A stretch of DNA of 12,396 nt, taken from assembly GCA_041859875.1 (NCBI GenBank), contig JBFLFY010000038.1, forward strand, positions 1 to 12,396, read 5' to 3'. The notes under the pieces were generated by a model. It saw nothing but the letters and a program-made list of their open reading frames with translations, made no database searches and was not told the DNA's origin. The position numbers and the translations under genes were made by a program. The stretch comes from Thermocaproicibacter sp041859875. GTDB lineage: Bacteria > Bacillota > Clostridia > Oscillospirales > Acutalibacteraceae. This document shows, in pieces, positions 6,388-12,396 of the stretch. Position 1 is the first letter of the stretch, and each line of letters starts with the position of its first letter.

Positions 6388-7707
6388 GTGGCAAACAGCG
6401 ATGACAATAAAGGCAGGAAAATCTGCTGTTCTTTCTGCGGCAAGCCTCAGAGTGAAGCACGCCGCTTAATAGCGGGACCTGGAGTTTTCATCTGCGACGA
6501 ATGCATTGAGCTTTGTATGTCCATTTTAAACGATGAAAAAGACCTTTCCGCCCGGAAAGAGAATTACGGAGGCCGTACGGCGGAACTGCCGAAACCGCAG
6601 GAAATTAAAAAGAAACTAGACGAGTATGTTATTGGGCAGGAACGTGCCAAAGTTACACTTTCCGTTGCCGTATACAACCATTATAAGCGTATTTATTGCG
6701 GCAGCCAAAATGACGACGTTGAACTAACGAAAAGCAATATCCTGCTTCTTGGGCCTACGGGCGTGGGCAAGACGCTTTTAGCACAGACTTTGGCAAAGAT
6801 ACTGGATGTGCCGTTTGCAATCGCGGATGCCACAACGCTTACCGAAGCCGGCTATGTTGGCGAGGATGTTGAAAACATTCTTCTTCGTCTTATACAGGCC
6901 GCAGATTTTGACATTGAGCGTGCGGAGCACGGTATTATCTATATTGATGAAATCGATAAAATCGCCCGCAAGTCCGAAAACCCGTCTATTACAAGAGATG
7001 TGAGCGGCGAAGGTGTGCAGCAGGCCCTTTTGAAAATCCTTGAAGGCACAGTTTCAAATGTTCCGCCGCAGGGAGGGCGTAAGCATCCTCAGCAGGAGTT
7101 TCTGCAGATTGATACGACCAATATTCTCTTTATCTGCGGTGGCGCGTTCGATGGCCTGAACAAGATTATTGAGCAGCGGACGGCCTCTTCCGGCATCGGT
7201 TTCGGCGCCGAAGTACACAGTAAAGCGGAGCTGGACACGACTTCTTGGATGAAAGATGTTACTCCGCACGATCTTGTAAAGTTTGGGATTATTCCAGAAC
7301 TGGTGGGGCGGCTTCCTGTTGTTGCTTCGCTGGATGGCCTTGATGAGGATGCGCTGGTACGCATTCTGACCGAGCCGAGAAACAGCCTGATTAACCAATA
7401 TAAGAAACTGTTCCAGCTGGATAAGGTGGAACTTGAGTTTGAACCGGAGGCGCTCCGCGCTATCGCAAAGAAAACGATTGAACGCCACACTGGTGCCCGC
7501 GGCCTGAGGTCAGTTGTTGAGGGTATCCTCACAAAAATGATGTACGATGTGCCGTCGGATTATACGATTGAAAAGGTTACTATTACTGCCGATACCGTGC
7601 AGAACGGCGCACAGCCCCTGATTGTACGCAATCCGGAGCGAAAGCCCGTAAAGCTGAAAATATCGGCTCCCGGCAAACGCGGAGGCCGAAGAGAGACTGC
7701 GTCATAA
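6388..7707 (+). CDS. clpX: ATP-dependent Clp protease ATP-binding subunit ClpX
   Basis: The protein has 439 residues. An N-terminal zinc-binding domain has Cys14 and Cys17 (CSFC) and Cys36 and Cys39 (CDEC), used for substrate and adaptor binding. The AAA+ module has Walker A GPTGVGKT at 122-129, the GYVG pore loop at 155-158, Walker B IIYIDEID at 183-190 and the RKH pore loop at 231-233. The IGF loop at 270-272 docks on ClpP. The arginine of the sensor 2 GAR motif lies near residue 370. Family role: hexameric unfoldase that recognises tagged or damaged proteins and feeds them to ClpP. The start is GTG 6388, with AAGGTGA (6377-6383) four bases upstream, and the conserved N-terminus fits. It is surely in one transcript with clpP. 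A strong terminator-like hairpin follows the stop codon. Confidence 0.97.
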   Translation: MANSDDNKGRKICCSFCGKPQSEARRLIAGPGVFICDECIELCMSILNDEKDLSARKENYGGRTAELPKPQEIKKKLDEYVIGQERAKVTLSVAVYNHYKRIYCGSQNDDVELTKSNILLLGPTGVGKTLLAQTLAKILDVPFAIADATTLTEAGYVGEDVENILLRLIQAADFDIERAEHGIIYIDEIDKIARKSENPSITRDVSGEGVQQALLKILEGTVSNVPPQGGRKHPQQEFLQIDTTNILFICGGAFDGLNKIIEQRTASSGIGFGAEVHSKAELDTTSWMKDVTPHDLVKFGIIPELVGRLPVVASLDGLDEDALVRILTEPRNSLINQYKKLFQLDKVELEFEPEALRAIAKKTIERHTGARGLRSVVEGILTKMMYDVPSDYTIEKVTITADTVQNGAQPLIVRNPERKPVKLKISAPGKRGGRRETAS

Positions 7708-7716
7708 ACCATACAC

Positions 7717-7770
7717 GAGGACTGTTGCAGCGTGGTAGCTTTTTGTAGCACCCTGCAGCAGTTCTTTTTT
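7717..7770 (+). terminator. Hairpin with T-run between clpX and lon
   Basis: The left arm GAGGACTGTTGCAG (7717-7730) pairs with CTGCAGCAGTTCTT (7753-7766) over 14 positions, three of them G-U. The intervening 22 bases can add a further weak stem (GTG/CAC and TA/TA). A run of six T (7765-7770) follows directly. This is the layout of an intrinsic terminator. The lon ribosome binding site begins two bases after the T-run, so this element may act as a partial terminator or an mRNA-stabilising structure rather than a full stop. Confidence 0.75.
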
Positions 7771-7786
7771 CAAGGAGCTGAAACTT

Positions 7787-10243
7787 ATGAGCACAGATCG
7801 CGAAATGAAGAAGTCGGATATTGTTACACTTCCGGCTCTTGCCCTGCGCGGGCTGGTTGTGTTTCCGGGCATGCTTCTTCAGTTTGATGTTGGAAGAAAA
7901 AAATCAATCGCTGCACTGGAAAAAGCCTTGAAAGCGGACCAGATGATTTTTTTGGTTGCCCAGAAAGACCTGGCCGACAATAATCCTTCTGAAAAAGAGC
8001 TTTACCAAGTCGGTGTTGTCGCAAAAATTAAGCAGGTTATCCGCCGCAGCGAAGAGGGAATTCGCCTTTTCGCAGAGGGCGTGTACCGTGCTGAAACTGT
8101 TTCTATCAAGCGTACAGACCCTTGCTTTGTAGCAGATGTGCATCGCATTGATTCACTGCCATACCGCTCTACACGTCGTTCAGAGGCGCTGGTGCGCTAT
8201 ACGGAAGGCCTTTTTGAGGAGTATGTGCAGAACTACAGTCATATTCCGCCGGATATTGTCGTCGGCGTCGTTCAGCGAAAAGAATGTGGGGAGCTTGCCG
8301 ACTATATTGCTGCGAACATTATGTTTGATTACCAGGAAAAGCAGCAGATATTGGAAGAATTGCATCCGGAAAAGCGCTTGGAAAAGCTTTCAAAGATTCT
8401 TAAAAAAGAGATTGAGGTTCTTTCGCTGGAATCAAAGATCAGTGAAAAAGCGAAGAACCAAATTGACGAGAATCAGAAAGAGTATTTTCTGCGGGAGCAG
8501 ATGCGCGCCATTTCCGATGAGCTGGGCGAGAGCGACAATCCGCAGCAGGAAGCTGACGAACTGCGGGAGCGCATTGAAAAAGCAAAACTGCCGCAGCTGC
8601 AGCACGACAAGCTGGCAAAAGAATGTGACCGCCTGAACAGTATGCCGGAAGGTTCCCATGAAGCAAGCGTGATTGCAAGCTACATTGACACCTGCCTGGA
8701 ACTGCCGTGGAATACTTCCACACGCGACCATATTAACTTGGAAAAGGCACAGCGCATCCTTGACCGGGATCATTATGGCCTGACCAAGGTAAAAGAGCGG
8801 ATTCTCGAGATTCTCGCGGTCAAAAAACTTTCTCCGGATATCCGTGGCCAGATTATCTGTTTAGTAGGCCCTCCAGGGGTCGGCAAGACGTCGATTGCAC
8901 ATTCTATTGCGGAAGCAATTGGACGTAAATACGTCCGTGTCTCCCTTGGAGGCGTGCGCGATGAATCGGATATTGTCGGCCATCGCCGCACTTATATTGG
9001 TTCGATGCCGGGCCGCATTATGGCGGCGATGAAGCAAGCCGGCACGAATAATCCACTGATTCTTCTTGATGAAATTGATAAGATGGGAAACAATTTCCGT
9101 GGTGACCCATCTTCTGCACTGCTGGAAGTCCTTGATTCAGAGCAGAACTGTACTTTTTATGACCATTATATTGATATGCCGTTTGACCTGAGCAATGTCC
9201 TTTTTATTACAACGGCTAACGATGCCAGTGAAATACCCGAACCGCTCTATGACCGTATGGATGTCATTACATTGGGCAGTTATACCCATGAAGAAAAGTT
9301 CCATATTGCCACGGAACACCTGATTCCGAAGCAGCTGAAAAAGCACGGCATGAACCGTAAAATGCTTCGTATTACTCCAGCTGCTGTCCATAAACTTATC
9401 AGCGCCTATACCCGCGAAGCGGGTGTTCGCAGTTTGGAACGCCAAATCGCTTCCATCTGCCGAAAAAGCGCCCGTACGTTTGTAGAAGATAAAGAGGCAA
9501 AAGTGGTTGTTACTCCAGCAAAGCTGAAGGCACTGCTTGGCCCCGAAAAATTCAAGGATGAAGCAACAAACAAAAAGGATACCGTCGGCTTGGTGAATGG
9601 CCTTGCCTGGACGAGTGTGGGCGGGACCATGCTGCCAATTGAAGTTGCTGTTATGGAGGGCACTGGAAAGATAGAACTGACCGGTTCCCTTGGCGATGTG
9701 ATGAAGGAATCCGCAAAGACCGCCATCAGCTGCATACGCACCCGTGCCGCCCAGCTTGGCATCCGGCACGATTTCTACACAAAGTACGACATCCACATCC
9801 ATGCTCCGGAAGGTGCCATCCCGAAAGATGGTCCGTCGGCTGGTGCCGCTATGGCTACTGCTATCACTTCAGCGCTTACCAAGATCCCGATTCGCCATGA
9901 TATTGCCATGACGGGTGAAATCACCCTTCTCGGCCGCATCCTTCCGATTGGCGGGCTGAAAGAAAAGACCATGGCTGCGTACCGAAGCGGAATTACGACA
10001 GTGATTATCCCGGCTGAGAATGAGCCGGATCTTGCGGAAGTGGATTCTGCGGTAAAGGAACACGTCCATTTTGAACCGGTCGAGATGATTGATCAGGTTT
10101 TGAAACTGGCGCTGAGCGAGATGCCAGTGCCGCGCAAAAGTGTACCGGAAAAACAGCCAAAAACTTCCTGTAAAGAGCCTTCTGCACAGCAGACGTCGGC
10201 CGTAGAACACAGTTCCTGTGAACAGACGCGGATTCCGCAGTAA
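7787..10243 (+). CDS. lon: ATP-dependent Lon protease (LonA type)
   Basis: The protein has 818 residues, typical of soluble LonA. The N-terminal substrate-binding domain starts at about residue 12 (VTLPALALRGLVVFPGM) and runs to about 210. A long coiled helical segment follows (about 210-300, including KEYFLREQMRAI). The AAA+ domain has Walker A GPPGVGKT at 361-368 and Walker B LILLDEID at 424-431. The peptidase domain carries the Ser-Lys dyad: Ser684 in PKDGPSAG and Lys727 in GGLKEKTMAA. Family role: hexameric degradation of misfolded and some regulatory proteins. ATG 7787 follows AAGGAG (7772-7777) with nine bases between. After about residue 780 there is a polar tail rich in Ser, Gln, Lys and Glu that goes beyond the conserved domain. 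lonB, often found before lonA in Clostridia, is absent here. Confidence 0.97.
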   Translation: MSTDREMKKSDIVTLPALALRGLVVFPGMLLQFDVGRKKSIAALEKALKADQMIFLVAQKDLADNNPSEKELYQVGVVAKIKQVIRRSEEGIRLFAEGVYRAETVSIKRTDPCFVADVHRIDSLPYRSTRRSEALVRYTEGLFEEYVQNYSHIPPDIVVGVVQRKECGELADYIAANIMFDYQEKQQILEELHPEKRLEKLSKILKKEIEVLSLESKISEKAKNQIDENQKEYFLREQMRAISDELGESDNPQQEADELRERIEKAKLPQLQHDKLAKECDRLNSMPEGSHEASVIASYIDTCLELPWNTSTRDHINLEKAQRILDRDHYGLTKVKERILEILAVKKLSPDIRGQIICLVGPPGVGKTSIAHSIAEAIGRKYVRVSLGGVRDESDIVGHRRTYIGSMPGRIMAAMKQAGTNNPLILLDEIDKMGNNFRGDPSSALLEVLDSEQNCTFYDHYIDMPFDLSNVLFITTANDASEIPEPLYDRMDVITLGSYTHEEKFHIATEHLIPKQLKKHGMNRKMLRITPAAVHKLISAYTREAGVRSLERQIASICRKSARTFVEDKEAKVVVTPAKLKALLGPEKFKDEATNKKDTVGLVNGLAWTSVGGTMLPIEVAVMEGTGKIELTGSLGDVMKESAKTAISCIRTRAAQLGIRHDFYTKYDIHIHAPEGAIPKDGPSAGAAMATAITSALTKIPIRHDIAMTGEITLLGRILPIGGLKEKTMAAYRSGITTVIIPAENEPDLAEVDSAVKEHVHFEPVEMIDQVLKLALSEMPVPRKSVPEKQPKTSCKEPSAQQTSAVEHSSCEQTRIPQ

Positions 10244-10252
10244 GGGGAATAC

Positions 10253-10831
10253 ATGAATTTTCAGAATGCTTTTTTTGAGTTTGCGGCTGGCACATCGGCC
10301 AGCCTGCCACCGCCGGATATGCCGGAAATCGTTTTTTCCGGCCGGTCTAATGTTGGAAAATCCTCAATGATTAACAAGCTGCTGAACCGAAAAGCACTGG
10401 CCCGCACCAGTTCTTCCCCGGGTAAAACGGCTACCATTAATTTTTACCATGTTGACTGCTGCCGTTTCGCAGATCTACCCGGCTACGGCTATGCAAAAGT
10501 TTCCCCGGCAGAAAAACAGCGCTGGGCCGAGTTGGTACAGGGTTACTTTGCCGCTAAGCGGAAAATTCGTTTGGTGATTCAAATTATTGATATGCGGCGG
10601 GCCCCAACGGAAGACGACATGGATATGGTTAGATTTTTACAGAACAGTGGTTTACCATTTCTGATAGCGGCTTCTAAAAGTGATAAGCTCAACACATCAC
10701 AGCGCAGGGACCAGGCTGCGCAACTGGAAAATTTGTTTACGGCAAACGGCGTTGAATATCTTCCTTTTTCCGCATTAACCGGCGAGGGCGTTGAACCGCT
10801 TCATAGGCGGATTGCCGCCTGCACTAAGTAA
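10253..10831 (+). CDS. ysxC: Ribosome biogenesis GTP-binding protein EngB/YsxC (YihA)
   Basis: The protein has 192 residues, the normal EngB length. GTPase motifs are in standard order: G1 GRSNVGKSS at 30-38, the switch I region with PGKT at 56-59, G3 DLPGYGYAKV at 74-83, G4 SKSD at 141-144 and G5 SAL at 173-175. G4 usually reads TKxD in this family, so Ser141 is a mild substitution. Family role: an essential GTPase in 50S subunit assembly. The ribosome binding site AAGGGG (10242-10247) overlaps the lon stop codon, and the start is ten bases after lon, so expression is tied to lon. The order lon-ysxC is conserved in many Firmicutes. A strong hairpin follows the gene and ends the block. Confidence 0.96.
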   Translation: MNFQNAFFEFAAGTSASLPPPDMPEIVFSGRSNVGKSSMINKLLNRKALARTSSSPGKTATINFYHVDCCRFADLPGYGYAKVSPAEKQRWAELVQGYFAAKRKIRLVIQIIDMRRAPTEDDMDMVRFLQNSGLPFLIAASKSDKLNTSQRRDQAAQLENLFTANGVEYLPFSALTGEGVEPLHRRIAACTK

Positions 10832-10839
10832 ATATTGTT

Positions 10840-10870
10840 AGATACCGCTGCATTAAGCAGCGGTATCTTT
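10840..10870 (+). terminator. Intrinsic terminator after engB/ysxC
   Basis: A perfect 12-base-pair stem (10840-10851 with 10857-10868, core GATACCGCTGC/GCAGCGGTATC) closes a five-base loop ATTAA. The T-run after it is short (three T, then GTG). The stem is very stable and starts nine bases after the ysxC stop, so it most likely ends the tig-to-ysxC block. Confidence 0.8.
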
Positions 10871-11019
10871 GTGCTGCGCAGTTAATTTATCTAAATTTAT
10901 TAATATTCAGAATACCTTATTATTGAAAACAATCAAAATAATTCGAAAAATTGTTGGAAGTTTCTTTACTTTTACACTTTTTCGTGCTAAAATAGCAGAG
11001 CGTGTGAAAGGAGTATCTT
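10871..11019 (+). promoter_or_regulatory. AT-rich intergenic region with promoter for the yerC-like gene
   Basis: A -35-like TTTACT (10965-10970) is followed by a 17-base spacer and TAAAAT (10988-10993). TGC precedes the -10, giving an extended -10 element. Upstream, AACAAT (10928-10933) and ATTGTT (10950-10955) form a spaced inverted repeat in very AT-rich sequence, a possible operator or upstream promoter element. AAAGGAG (11007-11013) is the ribosome binding site of the next gene, six bases before its ATG. I see no riboswitch fold in this stretch. Confidence 0.6.
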
Positions 11020-11325
11020 ATGAACTTAAATTCAAAGATTAAGGACCCAAGTGTTGACTTTCTTTTTGATGCGATACTTACCCTGAAGACCAGAGAAGAC
11101 TGTTACGCCTTTTTTGAGGATCTCTGCACGGTTCCGGAGATTAAAGCTATGTCACAGCGCCTTCTGGTTGCACATATGCTTAGTATCAAAAAGGTTTACA
11201 GCGACATTGTTGCCGAAACCGGTGCGTCCACTGCGACAATCAGCCGCGTAAACCGTTCGCTGCACTATGGATGTGACGGCTACGAACTGGCCTTCAAACG
11301 TTTGGACGGCAGTACAAAAGGATGA
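11020..11325 (+). CDS. yerC: YerC/YecD family TrpR-like DNA-binding protein
   Basis: The protein has 101 residues. It begins with a helical segment containing FLFDAILTLKTREDCYAFFEDLCT (about residues 14-37, written here in part only as landmark positions FLFDA and DCYAFFEDLCT). It then has EIKAMSQRL at about 39-47 and a helix-turn-helix (about 60-82) with YSDIVAETGAS and TATISRVNRSL. This matches the TrpR-like YerC/YecD family, small proteins of the Trp repressor superfamily found mainly in Firmicutes. The ligand and targets are not established for the family as far as I know. ATG 11020 has a strong ribosome binding site and its own promoter. The stop overlaps the start of the methyltransferase gene as ATGA, so the two are translationally coupled. 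Confidence 0.88.
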   Translation: MNLNSKIKDPSVDFLFDAILTLKTREDCYAFFEDLCTVPEIKAMSQRLLVAHMLSIKKVYSDIVAETGASTATISRVNRSLHYGCDGYELAFKRLDGSTKG

Positions 11326-12077
11326 GTTATTCGGCTTTTGCAAAGTATTATGACAGCCTGACGCGGAATGTGGATTATTCCGGCCGCGCCGAGTACCTTT
11401 GCAGGATTCTGAAACATTTAAACCATCCTGCCGGCCTTACAATCGACCTTGCCTGCGGAACAGGAAGCCTGACTCTTGAACTTGCAAAACGCGGCTTTGA
11501 CGTTTATGGCTTGGATGCTTCGCCGGAAATGCTTTCTGTGGCTCAGCAAAAGGCTGCAGCCTTGGGGAGCAGCATCCTTTATGTCTGCCAGAAAATGCAG
11601 GAGATGGACCTCTACGGCACCGTAGACACAGCCGTTTGTATGCTTGACAGTGTGAACCACCTTCCATCTGCCGCAGATTTGCAGGAAGCCTTCCGCCGTG
11701 TGGCACTTTTTTTAAATCCTGGCGGATATTTTATTTTTGATGCGAATACTTTGTATAAGCACAGGAATATTCTGGCGGACAATGTCTTTGTTTATGATAT
11801 GGAGGACGTTTACTGCGTCTGGCAGAATCGCTGTGAAGAAAAGACTGCACGGGTTTCGATTTCTCTTGACTTTTTCGAGAGAAATGGAAAAACTTATACC
11901 CGCAGTTCCGAACACTTTTACGAGTATGCGTATTCGTCGGAAAAGCTGCAGGCAATGCTGAAACAGGCTGGTCTGCAAACCAAAGGTATCTGGTCGGATG
12001 GGGCATTTGATGCGCCTGGGGCGCACACAGAGCGCTTAGTAATAGCTGCGGTGAAACCGGGAAATGAAATACCTTGA
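11322..12077 (+). CDS. Class I SAM-dependent methyltransferase
   Basis: The protein has 251 residues with a Rossmann-type methyltransferase core. Motif I is IDLACGTGSL at 41-50. The acidic residue that binds the SAM ribose is Asp65 in GLDASPEML (63-71), and a motif IV-like segment DTAVCMLDSVNHL lies at 102-114. The N-terminus (MSYSAFAKYYDSLT) is like the YqeM-type small-molecule methyltransferases of Firmicutes. The substrate is unknown. There is no signal peptide or membrane segment. The start ATG 11322 sits on the stop codon of the YerC-like gene, and AAAAGG lies directly against it, too close to act as a normal ribosome binding site. Translation is therefore likely by coupling. A tRNA operon promoter starts about 30 bases after the stop, and I see no clear terminator between them. 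Confidence 0.87.
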   Translation: MSYSAFAKYYDSLTRNVDYSGRAEYLCRILKHLNHPAGLTIDLACGTGSLTLELAKRGFDVYGLDASPEMLSVAQQKAAALGSSILYVCQKMQEMDLYGTVDTAVCMLDSVNHLPSAADLQEAFRRVALFLNPGGYFIFDANTLYKHRNILADNVFVYDMEDVYCVWQNRCEEKTARVSISLDFFERNGKTYTRSSEHFYEYAYSSEKLQAMLKQAGLQTKGIWSDGAFDAPGAHTERLVIAAVKPGNEIP

Positions 12078-12108
12078 CAAAAAATATGAAAAAAATGGCG
12101 TTTAGTGG

Positions 12109-12137
12109 TTGACAAACGGCGCGAGATATAGTATCAT
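12109..12137 (+). promoter_or_regulatory. Promoter of the tRNA operon
   Basis: A perfect -35 box TTGACA (12109-12114), a 17-base spacer and a -10 box TATCAT (12132-12137) lie about 42 bases before the first tRNA. This near-consensus layout suits a highly expressed stable RNA operon. Confidence 0.8.
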
Positions 12138-12178
12138 ATAAAACGTCGCTGATGCAAATAACATTTCAGAACATTGAC

Positions 12179-12255
12179 GGGAGCATAGCTCAGCTGGTTA
12201 GAGCACCTGCCTTACAAGCAGGGGGTCATAGGTTCGAGTCCTATTGTTCCCACCA
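12179..12255 (+). tRNA. tRNA-Val (anticodon TAC)
   Basis: A complete 77-base cloverleaf is visible. The acceptor stem is GGGAGCA with TGTTCCC (one G-U pair). The anticodon stem CCTGC/GCAGG encloses the loop with TAC at 12213-12215. The T stem is ATAGG/CCTAT around TTCGAGT, and CCA is encoded at 12253-12255. TAC reads valine codons GUA and, by wobble, others. Confidence 0.96.
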
Positions 12256-12261
12256 AAAAGT

Positions 12262-12338
12262 GGCTCGGTAGTTCAGCTGGTTAGAACGCTAGCCTGTCAC
12301 GCTAGAGGTCGTCGGTTCGATCCCGATCCGAGTCGCCA
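12262..12338 (+). tRNA. tRNA-Asp (anticodon GTC)
   Basis: A complete 77-base cloverleaf lies six bases after tRNA-Val. The acceptor stem GGCTCGG pairs with CCGAGTC (one G-U pair). The anticodon stem CTAGC/GCTAG holds GTC at 12296-12298. The discriminator is G, as expected for tRNA-Asp, and CCA is encoded at 12336-12338. Confidence 0.96.
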
Positions 12339-12346
12339 TATTATTT

Positions 12347-12396
12347 GCCTCTGTAGCTCAGTCGGTAGAGCAGGGGACTGAAAATCCCCGTGTCGG
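12347..12396 (+). tRNA. tRNA-Phe (anticodon GAA), cut by the window end
   Basis: The first 50 bases are visible: the acceptor 5' strand GCCTCTG, a D arm with AGCTCAGTCGGTAGAGC, and the anticodon stem GGGGA/TCCCC with GAA at 12380-12382. The T arm, the 3' acceptor strand and any encoded CCA lie beyond the window. The gene sits eight bases after tRNA-Asp in the same operon. Confidence 0.92.

Noticed and set aside
9137..9802. Open frame of 221 codons on the - strand, opposite lon
   Set aside because: It is fully inside the lon coding region, antisense to conserved AAA+ and peptidase motifs, and shows no family features.
12074..12079. A second TTGACA overlapping the methyltransferase stop codon
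   Set aside because: At a 17-base spacing the downstream hexamer is GGCGTT, not a -10. The TTGACA at 12109 has a proper partner.

Overview
The window is a stretch of core bacterial chromosome from a low-to-mid GC Gram-positive organism, most likely a Clostridia member of the Ruminococcaceae/Oscillospiraceae type. This rests on the gene order tig-clpP-clpX-lon-engB and lepB-rbgA-rnhB-yraN, the strong AAGGAGG-type ribosome binding sites, use of GTG and TTG starts, and a YerC/YecD-type TrpR-like protein. The assignment to a family is inference; no rRNA or species marker is present. All genes lie on the + strand and coding density is very high. No mobile element, CRISPR array, phage gene or defence gene is visible.

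Region 1 (1-2030) is a compact run: the 3' end of a type I signal peptidase gene, then the ribosome-assembly GTPase rbgA, RNase HII (rnhB) and a YraN-family nuclease-like protein. rbgA/rnhB and rnhB/yraN overlap, which suggests translational coupling. A hairpin plus T-run inside the yraN 3' end may close this unit. A consensus promoter for the next unit starts on the yraN stop codon.

Region 2 (2031-4296) holds threonine synthase (TTG start) followed four bases later by a calcineurin-like metallophosphoesterase. Region 3 (4297-10868) is the protein quality-control block. It contains trigger factor behind an extended -10 promoter, the peptidase ClpP, its unfoldase ClpX, the AAA+ protease Lon and the ribosome-assembly GTPase EngB/YsxC. 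A strong hairpin with a T-run lies between clpX and lon, and a near-perfect hairpin closes the block after engB. The chaperone and both ATP-dependent proteases act on newly made or damaged proteins, while RbgA and EngB act in maturation of the large ribosomal subunit.

Region 4 (10869-12077) is an AT-rich intergenic region with a promoter, then a YerC-type HTH protein overlapping a class I SAM-dependent methyltransferase. Region 5 (12109-12396) is a tRNA operon with a near-consensus promoter and tRNA-Val(TAC), tRNA-Asp(GTC) and a 3'-truncated tRNA-Phe(GAA).

I see no convincing new multi-gene system. The points most worth a second look are the terminator-like hairpin that leaves lon with almost no room for its own promoter, a one-residue insertion with loss of a conserved glycine motif in the ClpP handle region, and the small regulator-methyltransferase pair.
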